Below, one piece after another: positions 41,242-50,371 of a stretch of 62,665 nucleotides of DNA. Both the position numbers and the translations under genes were made by a program. Numbering within the stretch: position 1 is the first letter of the stretch; each line of letters begins with the position of its first letter. The notes under the pieces are model-generated. The model made no database searches. It was not told where the DNA came from and was given only the letters and a program-made list of their open reading frames with translations. Source of the stretch: DATKGL01 sp035510455 (GTDB lineage: Bacteria > Patescibacteriota > Saccharimonadia > Saccharimonadales > UBA4665); NCBI GenBank assembly GCA_035510455.1, contig DATKHB010000016.1, positions 1 to 62,665 of the forward strand, read 5' to 3'.

Positions 41242-41631
41242 CTACTTTGGCAGAGTGGCATTAATCTTGCCCCCGTAACTAGGTAGTACCGGCAAATCAC
41301 TTCGGCCCTTAATTAACTTTTTAATACCCGTCGCTATCCAGCTTTTTCCTTTGGCGGTAACTATTGGTATGTTAAGCCCGTAACTTACGGCATTACCAAT
41401 GCTTAGCCCAATCCTAAGACCAGTATAACTGCCAGGGCCCTGGAAGCAGACAATGCCCTCGATATCATTAAGTTTAATGTTTGCTTGTTCGCATAACTCT
41501 CTTAACTTTTGGTGGATAGTTTCGGCGAGCTCATAATGGGCTTTCCAGACAATATATTTATTTTTTTCCTGGTTTTTATATAAACCAATCTCAGCGCTGG
41601 GGTTGTCGGTTTTAATGGTTAATATAATCAT
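41242..41631 (-). CDS. tsaB: short TsaB (tRNA t6A synthesis partner)
   Basis: The 129-residue protein covers only the N-terminal ASKHA half of TsaB (full-length is about 220-230). IILTIKTDNPSAEIGLY, LNDIEGIVCFQGPGSYTGLR and IGLSIGNAVSYGLNIPIV are the recognised blocks. TsaB acts as scaffold for TsaD and TsaE in making t6A on ANN-decoding tRNAs. It overlaps the tsaE stop by 4 nt. The truncation is probably genuine because the remaining length ends cleanly. Confidence 0.85.
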   Translation of the reverse strand: MIILTIKTDNPSAEIGLYKNQEKNKYIVWKAHYELAETIHQKLRELCEQANIKLNDIEGIVCFQGPGSYTGLRIGLSIGNAVSYGLNIPIVTAKGKSWIATGIKKLIKGRSDLPVLPSYGGKINATLPK

Positions 41632-42107
41632 TTTTCTTTCAAGCCTTTAATCAAATATTCCAGATTGTCTGGACAGGTTAGCCTAAGATGTCTTGATGAT
41701 TGCCCCCCGACCTTAAATTCAATAACTATCTTGGATTTAGGCAATACGTCTTCAACTATATTTGACCATTCAATTACCGTAACGCTAGACGGATCTTTGA
41801 CGGTTTCGTCTAAGTCATATTCTAAAATGCCGGCTTCTGCTAAGCGGTAAAAATCAAAGTGCTTTAGGTGCAGCTTACCGCTGTCATAAACTCGTGAAAT
41901 CGTAAAACTAGGGCTAGATACGTTATCCCTATGCCCCATACCCCTAGCCAATCCGCGTACAAATGTAGTCTTACCAGCTCCGATATCACCCACTAGCTCT
42001 AAAACTTCTCCGCCTTTTAGATTGCGCCCGATAACCCTGGCGATCTCTTCGGTTTCTCGTTCGCTTGATGACTTAACCGCAAAATTTATTCCAACTGCCA
42101 TAATCAA
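41628..42107 (-). CDS. tsaE: TsaE, tRNA t6A-synthesis ATPase
   Basis: The 159-residue protein (or 157 from the second ATG) has the Walker A motif VLELVGDIGAGKTTFVRGLA, SSPSFTISRVY, HFDFYRLAEAG and VTVIEWSNI, all typical of TsaE. It hydrolyses ATP during the t6A reaction cycle. It forms an operon with tsaB. TsaD is not in this window. Confidence 0.93.
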   Translation of the reverse strand: MIMAVGINFAVKSSSERETEEIARVIGRNLKGGEVLELVGDIGAGKTTFVRGLARGMGHRDNVSSPSFTISRVYDSGKLHLKHFDFYRLAEAGILEYDLDETVKDPSSVTVIEWSNIVEDVLPKSKIVIEFKVGGQSSRHLRLTCPDNLEYLIKGLKEK

Positions 42108-42180
42108 ATAGTATACTATTTACTATCTTAATTTGATCTTATAAATAAAGACTCTTAGAGGGTTATACTTAGGTGTAGAC

Positions 42181-42699
42181 ATGTTGCAACTTAGCAAAGC
42201 TTTAATTAATCGACCAATACTTTCTCTTCGTACTGGCTCAGAAATTGGTACGACAACTAACTTAATAATTAACCCTAATAATCTAAAAATTGAGGGCTTT
42301 TACTGTCAGGATAAATTTGACAAGAAATCATCCAAGGTGCTCCTTTACCAAGACATTAGAGATCTTTTGCCCCAAGGCTTTGTAGTTAATGACCACGAGG
42401 CTTTAACGGATACCAAAGAACTCGTGCGGCTCGAAGACATTATCAAGCTTAAGTTTAGTTTGATCGGTAAACCAGTTATAACAGTTAGTAAAGATAAAGT
42501 CGGTAAGGTCAATGACTTTGCTACCGAAATTGAAACAATGTATATCCAGAAAATTTACGCTAGCCAAGCACTCCTAAAGAACTTAAGCAGTGGTTCACTG
42601 AGCATTGACCGGTCGCAGATTACCGAAATAACCAACACCCGAATTATAATTAACGACCTGATTCAGCCGGCATCTGCCAGAGTACCGGCGACCGCCTAA
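42181..42699 (+). CDS. PRC-barrel domain protein
   Basis: The 172-residue protein contains two PRC-barrel-like units: LSLRTGSEIGTTTNLIINPN...LKIEGFY and LIGKPVITVSKDKVGKVNDF...KIYAS. PRC barrels occur in RNA-processing (RimM) and photosynthetic proteins, and stand alone in many bacteria with unknown roles. A TATACT box (42164-42169) lies 11 nt before the ATG. It overlaps recX by 4 nt, convergently. Confidence 0.75.
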   Translation: MLQLSKALINRPILSLRTGSEIGTTTNLIINPNNLKIEGFYCQDKFDKKSSKVLLYQDIRDLLPQGFVVNDHEALTDTKELVRLEDIIKLKFSLIGKPVITVSKDKVGKVNDFATEIETMYIQKIYASQALLKNLSSGSLSIDRSQITEITNTRIIINDLIQPASARVPATA

Positions 42700-43295
42700 T
42701 CTTTCATAACGGCGGTTTTAATATCATTATATCTAAAACCCTGTCTGGCTAAATACTGCATCAATTTTTGGTTATCTTGATATTTCGATTGCCGCCTTTT
42801 TTGAATAATAATCTGTTCGATGACTTGGCCATCGTCAACTTTAAGATCGGCTAGGACTTTATCGGTAATACTTTCTTCGATATGTTTTTGTCTTAACTCT
42901 TGGCGTAGCCTAACGATACTCCTGGGTTTGATGGCATTACGGGTTTCTACCCAAGACCTGGCGAATTTGAGGTCATCAAGCAAATCTACTCTTCTAAGCC
43001 TTCTTAATATTTTAGCAACCGCCTGGTCGGCCACTTGTTTGCGCTTTAGATATTGAGCCATCTCCCACTCGCTTCTGGCCCTAATTGACAAGTAGTGAAG
43101 CGACCGATTGTAGGCCTTATCTTCACCAGACAGTTCCTTTAGTCGCCCAATTGTTGAACTGTTAATTTCTTGACCAACCGCTAACTTGCTTTCTACAAGG
43201 CTGATTTCGCTAAGGCTGAAGCTGTATTTGTCGTCTACAAATATCGAGTACCAGGCAGCTTTTTTTACCTGAGTTTTAATGCTGGTTATCTTCAC
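42696..43295 (-). CDS. recX: RecX regulatory protein
   Basis: The 199-residue protein carries the tandem three-helix RecX repeats: AYNRSLHYLSIRARSEWEMA, QYLKRKQVADQAVAKILRRL, VDLLDDLKFARSWVETR, and the C-terminal KLMQYLARQGFRYNDIKTAV. RecX inhibits RecA filament growth. It lies 25 bp downstream of recA on the same strand, the classical recA-recX operon. Confidence 0.92.
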   Translation of the reverse strand: MKITSIKTQVKKAAWYSIFVDDKYSFSLSEISLVESKLAVGQEINSSTIGRLKELSGEDKAYNRSLHYLSIRARSEWEMAQYLKRKQVADQAVAKILRRLRRVDLLDDLKFARSWVETRNAIKPRSIVRLRQELRQKHIEESITDKVLADLKVDDGQVIEQIIIQKRRQSKYQDNQKLMQYLARQGFRYNDIKTAVMKD

Positions 43296-43320
43296 GAAAA
43301 GCCCCTGTTGGTATCAGGTT

Positions 43321-44325
43321 TTAGACTTTCTTGTCTTCATCTTCGCGAATAAGTTTCTCAAGCTCATTCATAACTTTGGGATTTTCTTTTAAGTATTGTT
43401 TGGCCGACTCTCGGCCTTGGCCAATCTTTTCGCCTTTATAGGCAAACCAGGCACCGGATTTTTCAATGATATCTCTACTTGCTGCCATGTCGAGTACTTC
43501 ACCGGATCGGCTGATACCTTCGTTATACATGAAATCAAACTCAGCTTCTTTGAACGGCGGAGCGATCTTGTTTTTAACAACCTTGACTCTGGTTCGGTTT
43601 CCAATCACAACTTCAGCCTGCTTAATTTGGGAGATACGCCTTATGTCCATTCGCACAGAGGAGTAAAATTTAAGCGCATTACCGCCTGATGTTGTTTCTG
43701 GGTTACCAAACATTATCCCGATCTTCATGCGAATTTGATTGATAAAAATAACTGTTGTTTTGGACTTGGAGATAACTGATGTTAATTTCCGAAGAGCCTG
43801 ACTCATTAAGCGGGCCTGAAGACCTGGCAGTGAATCACCCATATCACCTTCAATCTCGGCTCGGGGGACCAGTGCTGCAACCGAGTCGATCACCACTATA
43901 TCAACGGCGTTAGAGCGAACTAAAGTTTCAGTAATTTCTAGAGCTTGCTCACCGCTATCCGGCTGGCTAAGTAGTAGATTGTCGACGTCCACGCCTATTC
44001 TCTTGGCGTAATCAGGGTCTAAGGCATGCTCGGCATCGATAAAAGCTGCCGTGCCGCCTCTTTTTTGAGCCTCGGCAACGACGTGCAGGGCAATGGTTGT
44101 CTTTCCACTAGACTCTGGGCCATAGATTTCGACAACTCGGCCTTTTGGCAATCCTCCGCCTAAAGCTATGTCCAAAGCGATACTGCCGGTAGGTATGACC
44201 TCTACGTGAGTGGAATGGGCGTCGCCTAATTTCATTATCGAACCTTTGCCAAATTGTTTTTCAATAGTCTCTAAAGCCAGGCCTAACGCCTTAGTTTTAC
44301 TCTCGTTCTTATCTCTGTCTGCCAT
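43321..44325 (-). CDS. recA: recombinase RecA
   Basis: The 334-residue protein has all RecA signatures: LGLALETIEKQFGKGSIMKL, Walker A GPESSGKTTIALHVVAEAQ, DIVVIDSVAALVPRAEIEG (Walker B), the L2 loop INQIRMKIGIMFGNPETTSG and the ALKFYSSVR motif. It carries out strand exchange in homologous recombination. It is next to recX and, across a pseudo-GspE gene, the ruvCAB genes, so recombination functions are clustered here. Confidence 0.98.
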   Translation of the reverse strand: MADRDKNESKTKALGLALETIEKQFGKGSIMKLGDAHSTHVEVIPTGSIALDIALGGGLPKGRVVEIYGPESSGKTTIALHVVAEAQKRGGTAAFIDAEHALDPDYAKRIGVDVDNLLLSQPDSGEQALEITETLVRSNAVDIVVIDSVAALVPRAEIEGDMGDSLPGLQARLMSQALRKLTSVISKSKTTVIFINQIRMKIGIMFGNPETTSGGNALKFYSSVRMDIRRISQIKQAEVVIGNRTRVKVVKNKIAPPFKEAEFDFMYNEGISRSGEVLDMAASRDIIEKSGAWFAYKGEKIGQGRESAKQYLKENPKVMNELEKLIREDEDKKV

Positions 44326-44430
44326 TGTTTATCCTTACCCAATTCTTAAGTAACCTAATTATAGCAAAGCCGGTAGTTGTCTCATAAGGCTTATGCTTTA
44401 AGGGGTATTTCTTATATAATTACGTTAGTT

Positions 44431-45720
44431 ATGGCCCTCACTAGATTAAACCCAGATAAAGCCGAATCGGCGGTAGCTAAAGGTGCCCACCAAATTATTG
44501 AGAGAGCTATAAAAACTGGGGTAACAGATATCCATGTCGAGCCAAACGATAGTTATTTGCTGGTTAGATATCGAAGAGCAGGCAGTTTATATCTAGCCAA
44601 CAAGATACCAAATCTCAAAGCCTTGTCACTTATAAAGCATTTAAAATCTCTGGCTAATCTTGACACGTCTAATATTAACGAACCCCAATCCGGTAATTCC
44701 ACGCTTAAAAGTGGACGTCGTGAATACCAACTCACCATATCTACATTGCCGCTCATTAAAGGTGAAAAAGTTACCATTCATATAAATTCAACCGGAGCAC
44801 CCGTAGACGACCTTCGGGCGATGGGTATCTGGGGGCCTACTAGACGGATAGTCGAACGAACTCTCGGTAGTCCCAGAGGACTAGTCTTAGTTACCGGACG
44901 TAATCCTGAAGCGCTTAGTCGTAGTATAGTATCTTTTCTGTCGCAGTACGGATCACTGCCAGTAAAAGTCGCAATGATAGGTGTAAACACTTTTGCGCCC
45001 AAGGCCGTTAAGTCGACCGTCCCGATCTCTAAGGCCAATTTAAGTATTAGCCGGCAAATAAATTTACTAATACGTGAAGAAATAAATGTACTGGGAGTGA
45101 ATCCGGTTATTGATCATCAAACAGCTACAGCTGTCTTGTCGGCAATTAACGGGGGTATTTTAGTATTTGGCGGCATACCAGCTAGTAGTCTTGCCCAAGG
45201 CTTAGTCAGCATCCAGTATTTAATTAAAGAACCGCTAGGGTTAATACCAGATGTAGTTTGCGTGGGGCAGAATGAAGTTCGAGGGATATGCCCTGGGTGT
45301 CGGGAGAAATATATGTTAAGCAGTGTTGACCGACAGACCCTAGATAAATTTTTTGGTACATCAAAAACCGTCAAAATCAAACAGCTACATGAACTCGAGA
45401 AAGAAGCTTTGAAAGATAAGCTAGAACCGAATCTGCCGCTAACCAGTACTACGTCAAGCATTAATCAATTGTGGCGCTCATCTTCGCACGGGTGCAAGCA
45501 GTGTGACTATACGGGTTATGCCCAGTCAGTTGGGCTTTTCGAAGCCTGCAGGCTCTCCGATGACCTTAAGAAACATCTGTTGGAAGGGGCCTTGGTATCG
45601 GAGATATATAAAACAGCAGTCGAGGAGGGCATGATTAGTCTGTTGGCCGACGCTTTCGTAAAAGCACTACGGGGCATGATTGATTTACCAACTCTAATAA
45701 GCGTAGCCAGTCTAAAGTAA
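44431..45720 (+). CDS. GspE/PilB-like protein with degenerate nucleotide-binding motifs
   Basis: ATG 44431 lies 10 nt after TATAAT (44415-44420); 429 residues. The fold order follows PilB/GspE: IIERAIKTGVTDIHVEPNDS, then GLVLVTG at the Walker A position. GPTGSGKTTT is there replaced by GRNPEALSRS, with no Lys-Thr. The Walker B region (REEINVLGVNPVIDHQT) has lost the usual GEIRD, yet the zinc-binding cysteines (CPGC ... CKQC) remain. It is probably a non-catalytic paralogue that regulates or scaffolds type IV pilus assembly. It overlaps ruvB by 9 nt, convergently. Confidence 0.8.
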   Translation: MALTRLNPDKAESAVAKGAHQIIERAIKTGVTDIHVEPNDSYLLVRYRRAGSLYLANKIPNLKALSLIKHLKSLANLDTSNINEPQSGNSTLKSGRREYQLTISTLPLIKGEKVTIHINSTGAPVDDLRAMGIWGPTRRIVERTLGSPRGLVLVTGRNPEALSRSIVSFLSQYGSLPVKVAMIGVNTFAPKAVKSTVPISKANLSISRQINLLIREEINVLGVNPVIDHQTATAVLSAINGGILVFGGIPASSLAQGLVSIQYLIKEPLGLIPDVVCVGQNEVRGICPGCREKYMLSSVDRQTLDKFFGTSKTVKIKQLHELEKEALKDKLEPNLPLTSTTSSINQLWRSSSHGCKQCDYTGYAQSVGLFEACRLSDDLKKHLLEGALVSEIYKTAVEEGMISLLADAFVKALRGMIDLPTLISVASLK

Positions 45721-46749
45721 ATTAGTCTGATCTATCTTTTTTGATTTTACGTCTACGCCAAGATGTTTATAGGCCTTATGCGTAACTTTTCGCCCTCTCG
45801 GTGTTCTCTGGAGCATTCCGATTTGCAAAAGATAGGGCTCTATAAAATCTTCAATTGTGGTGCGTTCTTCGGCGGTTAAAGCGGCAATTGTATCAACTCC
45901 TACCGGCCCTCCCTTATAATTGTCGATAATCGATCTAAGTAGCAGCCTGTCGATCGGATCCAGCCCCAGCTCGTCGATATCTAGCAATTTCAAGGCCTGG
46001 AGGCTTGTTTTAGTGTCGATAATACCGTCACCATTTACATCGGCATAATCTCTGACTCGGCGTAGTAAGCGATTGGCTATTCTTGGAGTTAAGCGGGAAC
46101 GCTTAGCTAGCTCAAGCGCAGTTTTAGCATCAATCTTAATACCGATAATTTTGGCAGCTCTTAGAATAATTCTTTGAATTTCGTCATCGTTATAAAACTC
46201 CAGGCGGTGTATCATCCCAAACCGGTCTCTTAGGGGAGCGGCCAAGGCACCCGTCCTAGTAGTAGCGCCTATAAGCGTGAACTTTGGAATATCCAGTCTT
46301 AAGCTGCGGGCGCTAGGTCCTTTGCCAAGCATAATATCGAGTTTAAAATCTTCCATCGCCGAATATAAAACTTCTTCGACGGTTCGATGTAAACGATGGA
46401 TCTCATCGATAAATAAAATATCGCCGTCGCTTAGATTAGTGAGCAAACTAGCTAAATCTCCAGCTCTTTCTATGGCTGGTCCACTGGTAATTCTGATCTG
46501 AGCACCCATCTCGTGGGCTATAACGCTCGCCATAGTAGTTTTCCCCAGTCCCGGGGGACCATATAGCAAAATATGATCAAGCGATTCGCCTCGCTGACGG
46601 GCGGCTGTTATAGCCAGTAAGATGTTTTGTTTGAGTCTTTCTTGACCGATATAGTTAGCAAAATCCCTAGGCCGTAGGGTAATTTCTAGTTCTTGATCCT
46701 TGGGATCGTCAACACCAGCATTATTACTGACTATTCGTTCTATTGCCAT
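45712..46749 (-). CDS. ruvB: Holliday-junction helicase subunit RuvB
   Basis: The 345-residue protein includes LRPRDFANYIGQERLKQNIL, Walker A LLYGPPGLGKTTMASVIAHE, Walker B ILFIDEIHRL, sensor LIGATTRTGAL, and the C-terminal winged helix GMLQRTPRGRKVTHKAYKHL. RuvB drives branch migration with RuvA. It ends the yebC-ruvC-ruvA-ruvB series on the minus strand, with a 64-bp gap from ruvA. Confidence 0.97.
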   Translation of the reverse strand: MAIERIVSNNAGVDDPKDQELEITLRPRDFANYIGQERLKQNILLAITAARQRGESLDHILLYGPPGLGKTTMASVIAHEMGAQIRITSGPAIERAGDLASLLTNLSDGDILFIDEIHRLHRTVEEVLYSAMEDFKLDIMLGKGPSARSLRLDIPKFTLIGATTRTGALAAPLRDRFGMIHRLEFYNDDEIQRIILRAAKIIGIKIDAKTALELAKRSRLTPRIANRLLRRVRDYADVNGDGIIDTKTSLQALKLLDIDELGLDPIDRLLLRSIIDNYKGGPVGVDTIAALTAEERTTIEDFIEPYLLQIGMLQRTPRGRKVTHKAYKHLGVDVKSKKIDQTNLL

Positions 46750-46813
46750 ATACGATTAAGTATAATGTAATTTCTTTTTTAAGGCCTAAGATTAACTATA
46801 TTACCGAAGTTTT

Positions 46814-47392
46814 TTAGACTTTCTTCAAGGCTGCTTTAATCCGTTCTCCTGTCGGTAGTTCTTTGTCGATGCCCTTTAGGGCTGTAGCCGCGTCGTGCAG
46901 GGAATAGCCTAAGCTAATAAGCCCGGCAATTGCCTCGTCTTTAGATGTCATTTGGTCGGAGGCTAAGATGCTGTCTAAATCGGTCATACCCGGAACACCG
47001 ATCTTATCTTTTAGATCTACGATAATTCTCTCGGCGAGGCGCTTGCCAACGCCCGGTGCAGATTGAATATATTTCACATCGCCGCTGGCTATAGCAGTTC
47101 GTACATCATCAACCGTACCGGCGCTCAAGACACTTAGAGCCATTTTAGGTCCGACCCCATTGACATTGATCAGCTCTTCAAATAGCTCCATAGTGGCCAG
47201 CTGTAAAAATCCGAATAAGTCATGGGAATTCTCGCGAATATGTTCATATATATAGACTTTGAAAGGGGAGTTTATTGCCAGTTTGCCAAAATCTTCACCA
47301 GTAACCAGCACGCCGTAGCCCATGCCGTTGACTGAAATAACCACAACCCCGCCGAGTTTTTCGCTGACAATTCCTTCAAGTGTTGAAATCAT
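46814..47392 (-). CDS. ruvA: Holliday-junction binding protein RuvA
   Basis: The 192-residue length is typical. The OB-fold N-terminus (MISTLEGIVSEKLGGVVVIS), the helix-hairpin-helix units (INVNGVGPKMALSVLS, IQSAPGVGKRLAERIIVDL) and the C-terminal RuvB-binding domain (DEAIAGLISLGYSLHDAATA) are all present. It overlaps ruvC by 4 nt, so translation is coupled. Confidence 0.96.
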   Translation of the reverse strand: MISTLEGIVSEKLGGVVVISVNGMGYGVLVTGEDFGKLAINSPFKVYIYEHIRENSHDLFGFLQLATMELFEELINVNGVGPKMALSVLSAGTVDDVRTAIASGDVKYIQSAPGVGKRLAERIIVDLKDKIGVPGMTDLDSILASDQMTSKDEAIAGLISLGYSLHDAATALKGIDKELPTGERIKAALKKV

Positions 47393-47874
47393 AATGTCTT
47401 ATTATGTCGTACTACCATGCTGTGGCAAATAGCAGCAGCTAAAGCGTCGGCACAATCATCCGGTTCGGGCACCTCACGCAAGTGCAATATAACCCTAACC
47501 ATTTCCTGAACTTGCTTTTTAGTCGCTCTACCGTAGCCAGTCAGTGATTGTTTTATCTGGAGTGGAGTGTATTCAAAGATTTTTAGACCGGCTTGTCGTC
47601 CACACAACAAAATTACACCCCTGGCCTGTGAGACACTCATCGCGGTGGTTATGTTTTGGGCAAAAAATAACTTTTCTACGGCCATCGCTTCGGGCTTAGT
47701 TTGAGCAATTACCGTTGTTAATTCATCAAAAATTGTCTCCAGCCTTATAGCCGCTTCTTGATTAGCCGGAGTCCTTATAACTCCGCCGTCCAGAAAATCT
47801 AATTTCTGGTCAACGGTTTCGATGACCCCGAACCCCAAAATACCAGTTCCAGGGTCGATGCCTAGTATGCGCAT
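47389..47874 (-). CDS. ruvC: Holliday-junction resolvase RuvC
   Basis: The 161-residue protein starts MRILGIDPGTGILGFGVIE with the first catalytic Asp; AVEKLFFAQNITTAMSVSQA holds the Glu, and the C-terminal VPEPDDCADALAAAICH supplies the final acidic residues. It cuts Holliday junctions symmetrically. It overlaps yebC by 1 nt. Confidence 0.97.
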   Translation of the reverse strand: MRILGIDPGTGILGFGVIETVDQKLDFLDGGVIRTPANQEAAIRLETIFDELTTVIAQTKPEAMAVEKLFFAQNITTAMSVSQARGVILLCGRQAGLKIFEYTPLQIKQSLTGYGRATKKQVQEMVRVILHLREVPEPDDCADALAAAICHSMVVRHNKTL

Positions 47875-48605
47875 TAGTTCTCTATCAGTTCGTCAGGTAT
47901 CTCGAAATTGACGTAGGTATTAACTACGTCATCCAGCTCATCCAGTGCGTCCATCAGTCTAATTACTTTGCCGGCGGTCTGCTGGTCTTTAATCTCAACA
48001 ATATTAACGGGCACGAAGGTTAGTTCGGCCTCCATGATTTCTGCCTCAGCTTTTTGCAGGTTACCGCGGACTTGGGCTAATTGCTTAGATTCGGTGTAGA
48101 TAATTAATTCACCAGATTCTTCTTGTATGTCAGTGGCGCCGGCTTCTATGGCCTGCATCTCTAAATCGTCGCCAGCACCTTTAATACGTATCATACCTTT
48201 TTGCTCGAACTGAAAAGCCACCGAACCCTTTTCGGCAATATTACCGCCATGTTTAGAAAAAGCCAATTTTACGTCTGGGAAAGTACGGTTTAAGTTATCT
48301 GTGGCACACTCTACTAAAATCGCAACACCGCCCGGCCCATAACCTTCGTACATTACTTCTTGAATTTGGCTGCCGCCGAGCTTTCCAGAACCGCGGTCGA
48401 TCGACCTTTGAATATTAGCTGTCGGCATGTTAGAGACTTTCGCTTTGTCAATTGCCAGACGTAAGTTGAAATTGGTTTCCGGATCGGCGCCTGCCCGGGC
48501 GGCAACGGCTATGGCATTACCCAGTTTCGTAAACAATGCTCCGCGGGCCGCGTCTTTAGCGCCTTTTTGCCGTTTGATAGTCGACCACTTAGAATGTCCG
48601 CTCAT
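47874..48605 (-). CDS. yebC: YebC/PmpR-family protein
   Basis: The 243-residue protein begins MSGHSKWSTIKRQKGAKDAA, the invariant YebC start, followed by NFNLRLAIDKAKVSNMPTAN, YEGYGPGGVAILVECATDN and ENIAEKGSVAFQF-like segments. Members were described as transcription factors and, more recently, as translation factors that help ribosomes at proline stretches. It leads the ruv operon, as in many bacteria. Confidence 0.95.
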   Translation of the reverse strand: MSGHSKWSTIKRQKGAKDAARGALFTKLGNAIAVAARAGADPETNFNLRLAIDKAKVSNMPTANIQRSIDRGSGKLGGSQIQEVMYEGYGPGGVAILVECATDNLNRTFPDVKLAFSKHGGNIAEKGSVAFQFEQKGMIRIKGAGDDLEMQAIEAGATDIQEESGELIIYTESKQLAQVRGNLQKAEAEIMEAELTFVPVNIVEIKDQQTAGKVIRLMDALDELDDVVNTYVNFEIPDELIEN

Positions 48606-48789
48606 CTATATCCTCATTGACCCTATATGTGTCTAACCATAGCTTATACCAAAACTGATTTTTACTAAATTCTTTTAGGCTTGTCTGAGGAGTATTTATT
48701 AATGTTATAATAACAGACATATCATCATAATTTATCCTACATAAAAGTAGCGATTCTTCAATTTCTAATAAAAAGGAACTGTTTTATTT

Positions 48790-50361
48790 ATGAGCTCAGC
48801 GCAAACTTCACCCGCAACGACAGCCGACGACGAACAGAAAGAGCGTAGCCATGAAGAAATCATGTTTATTATCGTGGCACTTATGCTGGCCATGCTTCTC
48901 GGCGCGCTCGATCAGACTATTGTGGCGACCGCCCTCCCAAGAATTGCTACCGATCTTCATGGACTAAGTAAATTATCCTGGGTAGCTACTGCTTACTTGT
49001 TGACCAGTGCGGTTTCCACTCCTCTTTATGGGAAAATTGGTGATCAGTTCGGCCGTAAGAAAATTTTCCAGTTCGCGATAATTTTGTTTTTAATTGGTTC
49101 GGCGCTCTGCGGACTATCACAAAACATGGATCAGCTTGTGGCTTTTCGAGCCCTTCAGGGGATTGGCGCCGGGGGATTGATGTCTCTGGCCATGACGATA
49201 ATTGGAGATGTAGTTTCGCCCAGACAAAGGGGCAAATATCTGGGTTACGTCGGCGCTGTTTTTGGTATTTCTAGTATAGCTGGACCACTACTCGGCGGCT
49301 TTTTTACAGACTCTTTGTCATGGAGATGGATTTTCTATATTAATATACCACTAGGTATTTTTGCTTTGATTACGATCGCTGCTCGACTGCACTTGCCCGT
49401 TAAGCGCTCGGATACAAAGATCGATTATCTCGGTGCCGGGCTACTGGCTGCCACCGTCGTACCAATAATTTTAGCGACTGTTTGGGGAGGCGTAACGTAC
49501 CCGTGGGGTTCGACGACGGTACTTAGCTTGTATGCTGGCAGTGTCATCGCCGGGATAATATTCGTATTGTGGGAAAGGCGACTGGGCATTCATGCGCTTA
49601 TTCCTATGCATTTATTTAAAAACAAGATCTTCTCGGTATCTGTAGTGCTTTCTTTGCTGTCAGGACTGGTTTTGTTTGCGGGCATACTATTCATCCCCGA
49701 ATATCAACAAATTGTCAGGGGTGATTCGGCAATAAAATCAGGTTTACTACTTCTGCCGCTTGTTGCCGGAATGCTTACTGCGCTAATAACGAGCGGTCGT
49801 CTAATAACTAGGTTTGGTCATTATCGAATATTTCCTATTATCGGGACGGCCATTACTGGGCTAGGGCTATTCTTATTCAGTCACCTGACAATTCACTCAT
49901 CTCAAATAATACTGTCGTTATGGATGATAGTGTTAGGGGTTGGTATCGGTTCATTTTTACAGGTGATGACTCTAGCTGTCCAAAACTCAGTTCCAAGAGA
50001 AGAACTAGGTATCTCAACTGCTACGGCTACTTTTTTTCGGAGCATGGGTAGTTCATTGGGCGGTGCAATATTCGGTGCCGTTTTAATTAATCGACTACTT
50101 TCTCACTTAAAACAGCTTCTGCCGACGGCAGCCAGCGGGCACGTTGTTATTAACGCCAGCGCCATAGAAAACGGCATAGCACCGACTTCATTTGCTAAAT
50201 TGCCGCCAAATGTTTCTCATGCTGTACTTCAGGCTTTTACATTGTCGTTTCACGATATGTTTTTGCTGACACTTCCGTTCGTGGCGGTCGCCTTTATTGT
50301 TTCGTTGCTTCTTAAGGAAATGCCGCTTAGGACAACTACAAGAGGCAGTGAAGAAATATAA
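48790..50361 (+). CDS. MFS multidrug exporter, DHA2 (14-helix) family
   Basis: The 523-residue protein has the length and motifs of EmrB/QacA-type transporters: LGALDQTIVATALPRIA (motif D1), LYGKIGDQFGRKKIFQFAII (motif A), FRALQGIGAGGLMSLAMTII, and GPLLGGFFTDSLSWRWIFYI (motif C). AAGGA 12 nt upstream supports the start. Such proteins export drugs or toxic lipids using the proton gradient. Neighbours (LCP ligase, PadR, ABC exporter) make this an envelope/efflux zone. Confidence 0.9.
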   Translation: MSSAQTSPATTADDEQKERSHEEIMFIIVALMLAMLLGALDQTIVATALPRIATDLHGLSKLSWVATAYLLTSAVSTPLYGKIGDQFGRKKIFQFAIILFLIGSALCGLSQNMDQLVAFRALQGIGAGGLMSLAMTIIGDVVSPRQRGKYLGYVGAVFGISSIAGPLLGGFFTDSLSWRWIFYINIPLGIFALITIAARLHLPVKRSDTKIDYLGAGLLAATVVPIILATVWGGVTYPWGSTTVLSLYAGSVIAGIIFVLWERRLGIHALIPMHLFKNKIFSVSVVLSLLSGLVLFAGILFIPEYQQIVRGDSAIKSGLLLLPLVAGMLTALITSGRLITRFGHYRIFPIIGTAITGLGLFLFSHLTIHSSQIILSLWMIVLGVGIGSFLQVMTLAVQNSVPREELGISTATATFFRSMGSSLGGAIFGAVLINRLLSHLKQLLPTAASGHVVINASAIENGIAPTSFAKLPPNVSHAVLQAFTLSFHDMFLLTLPFVAVAFIVSLLLKEMPLRTTTRGSEEI

Positions 50362-50371
50362 CTAAAAGATC

